Source of the DNA: Pseudomonadota bacterium
GTDB taxonomy: Bacteria; Myxococcota_A; Polyangia; Polyangiales; Polyangiaceae
Direction of reading: 5' to 3'
NCBI GenBank assembly: GCA_003242355.1
Contig: QGUH01000229.1
Location: 1-6,305, forward strand
Length of the DNA: 6,305 nucleotides
Shown: in pieces, positions 1-5,646 of the stretch
How positions within the stretch are numbered: position 1 is the first letter of the stretch
Layout of the letters: every line of letters starts with the position of its first letter
Notes under the pieces: model-generated
What the model was told of the DNA's origin: nothing
Seen by the model: only the letters and a program-made list of their open reading frames with translations
The model's database searches: none
Program-made: the position numbers and the translations under genes

Positions 1-576
1 CTTCGGAAACTCCTCTCCCGGATTTCCGACTCGTTCACGTACCAGCGCTTGCTCGCGCTCGCCGACTGCGATCTCGCGGTCGTCCTCGGCCGCTACTCGA
101 ACAGCGGCGTCATCTTCGACATGTTCCGGATCAAGGACGGTAAGATCATGGAACACTGGGATTCGGACACGAACCAGGCCTCTTCGGTGATGGGCCTCGA
201 TCCACTCGACGCGTCCGGTCCGAGCGCCGCGAATCGCGAGCTCTTCCTCACCTTCGCGGACGAAGTGTTGATCGCGGGCGCTTTCGAGCGCGCCGCCGAA
301 TTCTTGGGTGAAAACTACGAAGAACACCACGGCTCCGGCGGCATGGGGCCCTCGGCGTTCACGGCGTACGTCGAGTCGGAGTCCGTGACGTACACGAAGG
401 TGCATCACGTCATCGCCGACGGAAACTACGTGTTCGCGCTCTCCGAGGGAAAACGCGGCGCGCAGGCTTTCGGCTTGTACGACCTCTTCCGCGTCGAGGA
501 CGGGAAGATCGTCGAACACTGGGACTCGCGCCGCCCCGTCCCGAGCTCCACCCAGAGCGGTCTCGGAATCTTCTGA
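1..576 (+). CDS. SnoaL-like / NTF2-fold protein, tandem domains, 5' end missing
   Basis: The reading frame is open from base 1 to a TGA at 574-576, so this is the last 191 residues of a longer protein. A TTG at 49 could be called as a start but is probably internal, because the frame and the domain both continue upstream. Two SnoaL-like halves are visible: the end of one (residues about 1-54, ending MFRIKDGKIMEHWD) and a complete second one (about 76-176, ending LFRVEDGKIVEHWD). The repeated FR-[IV]-x-DGKI-x-EHWD strand and the tail (EHWD..RPVP, then G-L-G-I-F) match the 'predicted SnoaL-like aldol condensation-catalyzing enzyme' family (COG4922 type, NTF2-like fold). Members are small cytosolic alpha+beta barrel proteins, mostly without a proven reaction, so the family name should not be read as a demonstrated activity. 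An AraC-type remnant follows on the same strand and may once have regulated it. Confidence 0.85.
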   Translation, partial: LRKLLSRISDSFTYQRLLALADCDLAVVLGRYSNSGVIFDMFRIKDGKIMEHWDSDTNQASSVMGLDPLDASGPSAANRELFLTFADEVLIAGAFERAAEFLGENYEEHHGSGGMGPSAFTAYVESESVTYTKVHHVIADGNYVFALSEGKRGAQAFGLYDLFRVEDGKIVEHWDSRRPVPSSTQSGLGIF

Positions 577-689
577 CGGCTCGACGTCGGAATCCGAGTC
601 AACGAGCCACTCCCTTCGATTCCACGTCGCTGTTCGCCGAACGCGGACGCAAACTGCGGCACGAATCCTCGCAGTCGTCTACGCGTGCG

Positions 690-883
690 CATCGAGGCCT
701 CGGCGCCAGCGCCGTGCCGGCACGGCCGGGCGTGAGCGTCAGCGCCGCGCCACGTCCGGCGCCGACCTGACGCGCACGGCGCTCGACGCGGGCGACTCCG
801 ACCAGTCGCATTTCATCCGCGAGTTCCGCGCCGTCACCGGCGAAGCGCCACGGCAGTTCTTCCGCACCATCGAGCGCTGCTGA
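690..883 (+). pseudogene. AraC-family regulator remnant (C-terminal helix-turn-helix)
   Basis: The frame ending at the TGA at 881-883 reads LTRTALDAGDSDQSHFIREF and then RAVTGEAPRQFFRTIERC (about 767-880). This is the recognisable second helix-turn-helix and C-terminal tail of AraC/XylS regulators, whose usual pattern is A-x-x-x-GFSDQSHF-x-R-x-F-[KR]-x-x-x-G-x-x-P. The frame stays open upstream to SnoaL's stop but has no ATG or plausible ribosome site and stops resembling AraC. In another frame 690-710 reads HRGLGAS, which fits the loop before the linker helix (R-x-LGASP). A frameshift between about 710 and 740 would therefore join the two pieces. The usually hydrophobic Phe of GFSDQSHF is Asp here. 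There is no room for a complete AraC gene between 577 and 883. I read this as a decayed fragment; a sequencing indel plus a missing N-terminal part is the alternative. Confidence 0.6.
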
Positions 884-1252
884 GCCCGCACGCACGAGTG
901 CCGCCTCGCAGCGAGTCGCGTGGTGCAACGATCCGCAACCCGCTGCACCGATCGCACTTGCCCGAGCGTTCGATCCCATTTCGCGACGCACTCGATGGGT
1001 CGTGCTCACGGCAGCGCTCGATCCCATTTTTTCTGCCCCCCGTTCGTTGAAAGGTCGTGTTCCGCGCGCGGGCGCCGATTCTTGAAACGAGCGACACCCT
1101 CGTGAGCGCCATTTCGCGGGACCAGCAACACGCGCGTGAGCTCCGTTCCACGAAGCGAACGACACACGCCCGAAGCGAACGACCGAAGCCGAGAGGGTCT
1201 GGTGGGTGATCGAGTCGTCCGTGGCGCCGGCCGGCGGCCTTGACGGAGGCTC
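884..1252. repeat. gene-free gap with short repeated words
   Basis: I see no credible gene here; the open frames on both strands lack family resemblance and ribosome sites. Short words recur. TCGATCCCATTT occurs at 970-981 and 1018-1029, CATTTCGCG at 976-984 and 1110-1118, and the 13-mer CGAAGCGAACGAC at 1151-1163 and 1171-1183 with a 20-bp period. An inverted pair GGTGCA/TGCACC sits at 922-927 and 944-949. Two words reappear in the other repeat-rich gap (4505-4781): GCGCCGATTCTTGA (1072-1085) is present there inverted at 4532-4545, and CTCCGTTCCACGAAGC (1141-1156) is present there directly, less one C, at 4629-4643. This suggests a dispersed, degenerate intergenic repeat rather than unique regulatory DNA. 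Confidence 0.55.
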
Positions 1253-1268
1253 GCGATATGTCTAAAGA
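1240..1268 (+). promoter_or_regulatory. possible promoter of the padR-kinase operon
   Basis: A TTGACG (1240-1245) resembling a -35 box is followed after 17 bases by TAAAGA (1263-1268), a poor -10 match that lies inside the left arm of the palindrome. If real, a repressor on the palindrome would cover the -10 region, fitting autoregulation. The -10 is weak and another AT-rich hexamer in the palindrome could serve instead. Confidence 0.35.
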
Positions 1269-1288
1269 TATGTCTTTAGATATATCGC
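1253..1288. promoter_or_regulatory. 36-bp near-perfect palindrome, probable PadR operator
   Basis: The left arm GCGATATGTCTAAAGA (1253-1268) and right arm TCTTTAGATATATCGC (1273-1288) flank a TATG spacer and pair at 15 of 16 positions. The inner TCTAAAGA/TCTTTAGA is perfect. This is an AT-rich island in otherwise very GC-rich DNA, ending 37 bp before the PadR start codon. PadR dimers are known to bind AT-rich dyads near their own promoters, so autoregulation is the natural reading. The link to this particular protein is inference. Confidence 0.7.
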
Positions 1289-1325
1289 AAAAGGCCCCAT
1301 CAGCGAAGAAAGGAGCACGATTTCC

Positions 1326-1916
1326 ATGATTTACACGACGTTTGGGGGTCCGGATTGTTCCTGGTGGATGCATCGCGGTCACGGGCGGGGGCGCGGGCCG
1401 CGCGGCGGGCGGCCGTGGTGGGCAGCGGTGATGAACGATCCGCCCCCGCGCGCGGAGCGTGGAGAGATTCGCTACCTGGTGCTCGAAGCCATCGCCAGCC
1501 AGCCGCGGCACGGATACGAAATCATCCAGCACATCGAAGAGCGTACGGGAGGCGCGTACCGCCCGAGCCCGGGTGTCATCTATCCCACGCTGCAGATGTT
1601 GGAGGAGCTCGGGCACGCCCACGTGATCGAGCAAGACGGGCGCAAGGTGTACGCCATTACCGACGCGGGAAAGCAGGAGCTCGAGGCCCACCGGAGCGCC
1701 GTCGACGACTTCTATGGACGCTTCGAAGACGAACCCTGGGAGGCGTACGCAGAGGACGTGGCCGAGCTCATGCGCAGCGTGGGGCGCCTGGTGCACGCCT
1801 TTCGCCGCGGCGCGGCCCGTGGCGGTTTTCGCCCAGAAACGTTGCGGAAGATCCGCAAGGTGCTCGACGACGCTCTCGAACAGATCGAAGACGCGCTGAA
1901 CCGCCCCAAGCGTTGA
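1326..1916 (+). CDS. PadR-family transcriptional regulator
   Basis: The protein has 196 residues. ATG 1326 is chosen because AAAGGAG (1309-1315) lies 10 bases upstream. Residues 15-32 form a His/Gly/Arg-rich N-terminal arm (HRGHGRGRGPRGGRP), common in this PadR subgroup. The winged helix-turn-helix spans about 44-118: RGEIRYLVLEAI, then RHGYEIIQHIEERTGG, then the diagnostic SPGVIYPTLQMLEELG (81-96), and a wing ending GRKVYAITDAGKQEL. Residues about 119-192 are helical and charged, the usual PadR C-terminal dimerisation region. PadR proteins are dimeric cytosolic repressors that leave DNA on binding a ligand or in response to a signal. The ligand here is unknown. A palindrome upstream is the likely operator. 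A kinase gene follows after 16 bp, so the two are probably co-transcribed. Residues 136-141 (EPWEAY) resemble a motif in the kinase linker. Confidence 0.92.
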   Translation: MIYTTFGGPDCSWWMHRGHGRGRGPRGGRPWWAAVMNDPPPRAERGEIRYLVLEAIASQPRHGYEIIQHIEERTGGAYRPSPGVIYPTLQMLEELGHAHVIEQDGRKVYAITDAGKQELEAHRSAVDDFYGRFEDEPWEAYAEDVAELMRSVGRLVHAFRRGAARGGFRPETLRKIRKVLDDALEQIEDALNRPKR

Positions 1917-1919
1917 GTC

Positions 1920-1925
1920 GGGGAG
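1920..1925 (+). promoter_or_regulatory. Shine-Dalgarno deciding the kinase start
   Basis: GGGGAG lies 7 bases before ATG 1933 but only 1 base before the alternative GTG 1927, so ATG 1933 is the better start. It falls in the short gap after the padR stop, consistent with coupled translation. Confidence 0.6.
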
Positions 1926-1932
1926 CGTGGGC

Positions 1933-3489
1933 ATGCCCGGCGAGGCCGCCATCGCTCCACCGCCTCTCGAACGGCTCGAGAATGGCGCAGGCACCGTGCC
2001 GCGCGTGCGCGTGCTCACGGAACACGACACAATGGCCGGAGTGCTGCTTCGAGACGGCCGGTACGAGATCGTCGGCACTCTGGGTGAAGGCGCTCAGGGC
2101 ACCACCTTCGAAGCCGTCGATCGCACGACGGGGCAGAAGGTCGCCATCAAGCGCTTCCTGGTGAAGGGCGCGCGCTCGTGGAAGGACGTCGAGCTCGCCG
2201 AGCGTGAGGCAGCCGTGCTCGCCGAGCTCTCGCACCCTGCGCTGCCCGTCCACGTCGACCACTTCGAGGAAAGCGGCGCGCTCTACCTCGTGATGGAGCG
2301 CATCGAGGGAGACACGATCGAGGCGCTCACCCGGCGTGCCGGGGCGCTCTCGCGAAACGACGTGCTCCGGTTCCTCGACGACGCAGCGTCGGTGCTCGAT
2401 TATCTCCACGGTCGCTCGCCGCCCGTCATTCATCGCGACATCAACCCCAAGAACGTGATCCGGAGGCCCGATGGCTCGTTCGCGTTCGTCGACTTCGGCG
2501 CGGTGCGCGCGGCGCTGAAACCGCGCGGCGGCAGCACGGTCGTGGGCACGTTCGGGTACATGGCTCCCGAGCAGTTCCAAGGGCGCGCGCTACCGGCTAC
2601 CGACGTGTACTCGGTCGGCGCGACGGCGCTCACCATGCTGACGAACGTCGAGCCCGAGAATCTGCCGCATCGCGGCCTCGCGATCGACGTGGCCGCCGCG
2701 CTCGGCGGCACGGTGGCCCCCGAGCTGCGCGAGGTGCTCGAACGCATGCTCGAGCCCGATCCCGATCGGCGGGCGCCGCGCGTCCGGCCGTTGCTCGACG
2801 AGCTCGCGCGTCGCTCCGAGCCCCGCGGAAATGCGTCTCGGCGCCATGAAGAGTCCTCGTGGCGGGCGTGGGAGCGGGGTGGTCGCGATCGGACGGATAC
2901 GCACACGCGTCGACGCCGCGACTCGTCGCGAAAGGGTTCTAGCCCCGATGCCCACGATCGGAGGGATTCGCACGCTGGCCGATACCCTCACGAACCTCCG
3001 TGGGAGGCGTGGGAACGCGACGTTCGCGAGCAGTGGAAGGAGAGGCACGCCGAGCGGCATCGAGCCAACGTGTGGCAGGCTCACGGGTGGCGCCACCGCC
3101 GGCGCGGGCTGCACGGGCCGCCTCTGGTCGTCGCGTTGCTCGCGATCCACGTGGCGCTCATCGTCGTGGGCGTGACGCTCGGCGTGATCGTCCCGGTCGC
3201 GCTCACCGTGCTCTCGATCTTCTTCGGGCCGACGCTCCGCAATGCGGCCCGAGATACGCAACGTGCGGAGGCCGCCGCGCGCGCGATGCTGCTTCGAGCG
3301 CGGCAGTTCGTGCTCTACGGTCCGGAACGCACGGAGGGCACCGAAACACGTGCACGCGTCGAACCGGCGCCCGGGCCGCAAGAACCGGGAAGGTGGCGCG
3401 TGGAGGTGGGCGGCGAAGCGCCGCCCCCTGCCGAAGAGGAAGAGGAAGAGCGGGAGCCGTCGCGGGCACACCGCGAGCACCGCACCTGA
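1933..3489 (+). CDS. transmembrane Ser/Thr protein kinase (PknB-like, Hanks type)
   Basis: The protein has 518 residues from ATG 1933; GTG 1927 is possible but too close to the ribosome site. The kinase domain spans about 44-293. It shows the glycine loop LGEGAQGT (50-57), ATP-anchoring Lys73 in AIKRF, a C-helix Glu near 92, catalytic loop HRDINPKN (Asp169, Asn174), DFG 187-189, APE 211-213, Asp224 in DVYSVG and Arg280 region DPDRR. The usual catalytic-loop Lys is Asn171, which is odd but need not abolish activity. Residues about 295-395 are an Arg/His/Asp-rich linker with internal duplications (SWRAWER at 309-315, PWEAWER at 356-362). A hydrophobic stretch at about 396-432 can hold one long or two short membrane helices, so the kinase is probably membrane-tethered. 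The tail is charged, with six Glu at 501-506. It is the second gene of the padR operon. The substrate is unknown; a regulatory partnership with PadR is inference only. Confidence 0.9.
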   Translation: MPGEAAIAPPPLERLENGAGTVPRVRVLTEHDTMAGVLLRDGRYEIVGTLGEGAQGTTFEAVDRTTGQKVAIKRFLVKGARSWKDVELAEREAAVLAELSHPALPVHVDHFEESGALYLVMERIEGDTIEALTRRAGALSRNDVLRFLDDAASVLDYLHGRSPPVIHRDINPKNVIRRPDGSFAFVDFGAVRAALKPRGGSTVVGTFGYMAPEQFQGRALPATDVYSVGATALTMLTNVEPENLPHRGLAIDVAAALGGTVAPELREVLERMLEPDPDRRAPRVRPLLDELARRSEPRGNASRRHEESSWRAWERGGRDRTDTHTRRRRDSSRKGSSPDAHDRRDSHAGRYPHEPPWEAWERDVREQWKERHAERHRANVWQAHGWRHRRRGLHGPPLVVALLAIHVALIVVGVTLGVIVPVALTVLSIFFGPTLRNAARDTQRAEAAARAMLLRARQFVLYGPERTEGTETRARVEPAPGPQEPGRWRVEVGGEAPPPAEEEEEEREPSRAHREHRT

Positions 3490-3500
3490 GCTCGCCTCGC

Positions 3501-3514
3501 ACGCCGTTCGGCGT
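3501..3514. terminator. hairpin between convergent genes, possible terminator
   Basis: ACGCCG-TT-CGGCGT forms a perfect 6-bp inverted repeat (or 5 bp with a GTTC loop), followed by the self-complementary TCGCGCGCGCGA (3514-3525). It sits in the 70-bp gap where the kinase (+) and cytochrome (-) genes converge, 11 bp after the kinase stop. There is no T-run on either side, so it is at best a weak or Rho-assisted terminator. Confidence 0.3.
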
Positions 3515-3559
3515 CGCGCGCGCGACCATTGGGGAACGCACCGACGCCCGCGAGCGCGT

Positions 3560-4504
3560 TCAGCGGTTTCCGCGGGGGATGGGCGGCAGCGACCGCAGGA
3601 ACGCCCAGAGGGCTTTCATCTCCGTATCGGAGAAATGCTTCGTGTTGTCGGTGGGCATGAACGGGTGAAGCTTGCTCCCGTCTTTGCGGATCCCCGTCCG
3701 CATCAGCTTGTCGAAATCCGCGAACGTCCAATCCTTGAGCCCGGTTTCGTGCGGGGTCAGGTTCGAGGGCTCTGGGATCTCCGACGGAGTCCCGGGAATG
3801 CGTCCGCCGCTCAGCTTCTCCCCGTGACATCCCTGGCAGAGCCGCGCGATGTATGCGCCGTACTGCGCGCTCTCGGAAGGCGGCGGTGCTTGCGGCAGGT
3901 TCTCGTGATCGATGCGGCGCGCGACGTCGAACGCCACCATGCCCAGCCGATCGAACAGCTTGCCCAAGAGGCCGAGCTCGACGACGCCCGGAGTGCCATC
4001 CACCGGCGGGACCGTGCGCAGGTACGAAATCAGAGCGTCGATGTCGGAATCCGGCCACCAAGAGTAATCCTGGCTCGGCATGAAACGAACCGACGTCCCA
4101 TCGCGACGCACGCCGTGCTTCAACAGGCGCGCGAGCTCGGCGTCGCCGTACGCCGCGAGCATCCCCTGTTTTCCACTCGTGATGTTCGGAGCCTGAATCT
4201 GCCCGAGCGGTCCCATCTTCTCGACCCTGCCGCCGCCGAGGTTCTGGCCGTGGCAGGTGAAGCAGCCGCCGAGTGAGCGGGCGAGGTGCTCGCCCCGTGC
4301 GAGCACGGCCGGGTCCGTCGAGCGTTGCACGGGCCGAAGCGGCACGTCGTACACCCGTTTCATGCTCGTCTCGAACTCGGCAATGCGAACGCCGGCGTAG
4401 GTCGCGGCGCCCGCCGCGACCACGGCCAGCACGAGCGCGCTGCGCATTCCGACGAGCTTCCACGAACGCGTCGTGCTTTTTGCCTGCTCGGTCACGATAC
4501 GCAC
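3560..4504 (-). CDS. membrane-anchored diheme c-type cytochrome
   Basis: The protein has 314 residues from GTG 4504. GTG 4495 is equally plausible, and ATG 4447 (residue 20) would drop basic residues that normally precede the anchor. None has a strong ribosome site. A hydrophobic segment at about 21-38 is a signal anchor, placing the rest in the periplasm. Two cytochrome c domains follow, each with one covalent heme site: CFTCH (81-85) and CQGCH (223-227). Candidate axial methionines are Met142 (RFMPSQ) and Met283 (PFMPTD), each in the matching position after its heme site. This is the layout of small two-heme electron carriers related to the c-type subunits of alcohol/aldehyde dehydrogenases. 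The partner oxidoreductase is not in the window, so the electron donor is unknown. The gene converges with the kinase gene and stands alone on its strand, with 277 bp before the next minus-strand gene. Confidence 0.92.
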   Translation of the reverse strand: MRIVTEQAKSTTRSWKLVGMRSALVLAVVAAGAATYAGVRIAEFETSMKRVYDVPLRPVQRSTDPAVLARGEHLARSLGGCFTCHGQNLGGGRVEKMGPLGQIQAPNITSGKQGMLAAYGDAELARLLKHGVRRDGTSVRFMPSQDYSWWPDSDIDALISYLRTVPPVDGTPGVVELGLLGKLFDRLGMVAFDVARRIDHENLPQAPPPSESAQYGAYIARLCQGCHGEKLSGGRIPGTPSEIPEPSNLTPHETGLKDWTFADFDKLMRTGIRKDGSKLHPFMPTDNTKHFSDTEMKALWAFLRSLPPIPRGNR

Positions 4505-4781
4505 GAATGTCGCGGCCCGATCCGTCCGCTGTCAAGAATCGGCGCGTGTCCACATTCGCGCGGGGCACGCGCGAGTTCCCTCCGTTCGGCGCGCGTGCCC
4601 GACACGCGATGCGGAGCGCTCCGGTTCCTCTCCGTTCACGAAGCACGCGCTCGACACGTCTCCGAGCCCGCGGCTCCGAGGACGCGCGCCAGACGTGCGA
4701 TGCGCGCGCGCTCGGCCCGCGATGCGAAAGAAGCGTGCGCACGGCGCAGCATGCTGCGGCGCGCCCGCGGCTTCTCTCCGT
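4505..4781. repeat. gene-free gap with three degenerate copies of a ~35-bp repeat
   Basis: No gene is supported here. A degenerate unit, about TTC(C/T)CTCCGTTC followed by a GCGCG/CACGCG run and ending CGACACG, appears at 4576-4609, 4625-4660 and 4772-4807. Spacing is uneven (49 and 147 bp), so this is neither a CRISPR array nor a tight tandem repeat. The third copy runs into the 3' end of the minus-strand membrane-protein gene. A 14-bp perfect palindrome CGCAGCATGCTGCG lies at 4745-4758. Two words are shared with the 884-1252 gap, one of them in inverted orientation. Confidence 0.5.
4506..4535 (-). promoter_or_regulatory. possible promoter of the cytochrome gene
   Basis: On the minus strand a perfect TTGACA (4535-4530) is followed after 18 bases by GACATT (4511-4506), a weak -10. 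A start of transcription around 4500 would make GTG 4504 untranslatable and favour GTG 4495 or a later start. The -10 match is poor. Confidence 0.3.
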
Positions 4782-5342
4782 TCAGCGCGTGTGTCTTCGA
4801 CACGCGACTCGGCGCGCCACGTTCAGAACGATGAACGGCAGTCCGCCACCGAGCCTGAGGTCGTGCCGAAACCACCACGCCCACAGCACGGCGAGCCCCG
4901 AAAGCCCGAGGAGCCCCAGCGACGCACGCCGAATCCAGCGCGCATCCGGGCTTCGACACCCGATGTACCCGTACGGTGACGAAATGGTGCTCAAAAATCC
5001 CACGATCAGCACGAGCAAAAACAGACTGAAGGCCTGAGTTTGGCCGAGCCACTCCGCGAGCGTGGGCAGTGGGACCCGAAAGGCCGCCGCCACGAGCCAA
5101 AGCCACAACCCCGTCCCGACCAGAATCGGATTGAGGAGGTGGCCGCGGGCGAGCACGAGACCCACCACCGGAACCGTGAGCAGCGCCGCAACCAAGGAAG
5201 CGCGCCCCGCACGCTCGAGGTCGGCGCTCCCAGCGACGATGAAGGGAAACGCCAGGCTTACGATCGGCACGAGCTGAACGAGTTCGGCCCAGACTGGGTT
5301 CTGGCCGATCCTCGGCCGCTGGACTGCGCTCACGGCATCCAC
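4782..5342 (-). CDS. multi-pass integral membrane protein, unknown function
   Basis: The protein has 186 residues from GTG 5342. An in-frame TGA lies 21 bases upstream with no ATG between, so the start must be here or a little downstream (GTG at codon 4); no clear ribosome site is seen. I do not recognise the family. Five hydrophobic segments stand out at about 21-38, 48-66, 71-90, 103-121 and 139-158, with a shorter one at 168-176. The loops are short and hold conserved-looking polar patches: NPVWAEL (15-21) near the N-terminus and SSPYGYIGCRSPDARW (121-136) between helices 4 and 5. The strong alternation of hydrophobic helices with Arg-rich ends (RRASL, VARRVACRR) is what supports this frame over the longer, hydrophilic overlapping minus-strand frame. 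The last about nine codons fall in a repeat copy, so the C-terminus may have been extended by it. It is transcribed divergently from the PKS gene. Confidence 0.65.
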   Translation of the reverse strand: MDAVSAVQRPRIGQNPVWAELVQLVPIVSLAFPFIVAGSADLERAGRASLVAALLTVPVVGLVLARGHLLNPILVGTGLWLWLVAAAFRVPLPTLAEWLGQTQAFSLFLLVLIVGFLSTISSPYGYIGCRSPDARWIRRASLGLLGLSGLAVLWAWWFRHDLRLGGGLPFIVLNVARRVACRRHTR

Positions 5343-5515
5343 GATGGCCGCGATTGTCGTTCAGATTGCGACCCTGCGCACGCGCATCCCGGGATGAGCC
5401 CCTCGGGACGGCTCGCCGGCCCTCCGATGGCGAGAGCGCCTCGCGGAGGTTACGGGCCCGGATCCCCTCGAAAATGAAAAGGAATTCGCCCAAGAACGAA
5501 AAACGTCGGGCCGCT

Positions 5516-5532
5516 CGGTCAAAATCTGACCG
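5516..5532. promoter_or_regulatory. inverted repeat, candidate operator upstream of PKS
   Basis: CGGTCA-AAATC-TGACCG is a perfect 6-bp inverted repeat with a 5-bp AT-rich spacer, 115 bp before the PKS start. The right arm is followed by ACCGAG, echoing the CTCGGT around the left arm. No T-run follows, so a protein-binding site is more likely than a terminator. The cognate regulator is unknown. Confidence 0.4.
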
Positions 5533-5634
5533 ACCGAGTGGTGGCTCCGAAATCGCCTGAAATCGTCAAAGCGGGGAGGAACCCTAAAGACCACCCCGGC
5601 TGCGTCCGTAGGCCCGTGCGGCAGGAGCTCCGAC

Positions 5635-5641
5635 AGGGGAG
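5635..5641 (+). promoter_or_regulatory. Shine-Dalgarno fixing the PKS start
   Basis: AGGGGAG lies 5 bases before ATG 5647 and supports that codon as the start. The ketosynthase fold begins about 20 residues later, which agrees. Confidence 0.7.
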
Positions 5642-5646
5642 CAGCG

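Larger units (their letters stand above)
5343..5646. promoter_or_regulatory. divergent control region, membrane protein / PKS
   Basis: This 304-bp gap separates the two divergent genes and holds no supported gene. The half nearer the membrane protein is GC-rich and contains CTCGCC/GGCGAG (5412-5417, 5429-5434). About 5470-5580 is much richer in A (runs such as AAAATGAAAAGG and ACGAAAAACG), which would suit promoters. It includes the inverted repeat at 5516-5532 and a GG-N10-GC arrangement at 5543-5556 that weakly recalls a sigma-54 site. I cannot name a definite -10/-35 pair. Confidence 0.4.

Noticed and set aside
49..51. TTG 49 as the start of the SnoaL-like gene
   Set aside because: The same frame is open to base 1 and the first domain would be cut in the middle.
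834..2078. Long minus-strand open frame (414 codons) across the AraC remnant, gap and padR
   Set aside because: It is antisense to the clear PadR gene, Arg/Ser-rich without family resemblance, and typical of shadow frames in GC-rich DNA.
3315..4742. 475-codon minus-strand frame over the cytochrome gene
   Set aside because: It overlaps the real cytochrome frame, which has both CXXCH sites and an anchor; this one is Arg-rich low complexity.
4576..4807. CRISPR-like array
   Set aside because: Copies are degenerate, only three in number, and unevenly spaced; no cas gene is present.
4636..5493. 285-codon minus-strand frame overlapping the membrane protein, with a hydrophobic start (GEFLFIFEG)
   Set aside because: The body is Arg/Ser/Gly-rich with no family signal, while the overlapping 4782-5342 frame shows a regular pattern of membrane helices.
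5543..5556. Sigma-54 promoter as a stand-alone feature
   Set aside because: GG-N10-GC spacing is right but the flanking consensus is weak, and such matches arise often by chance in GC-rich DNA; kept only as a remark.
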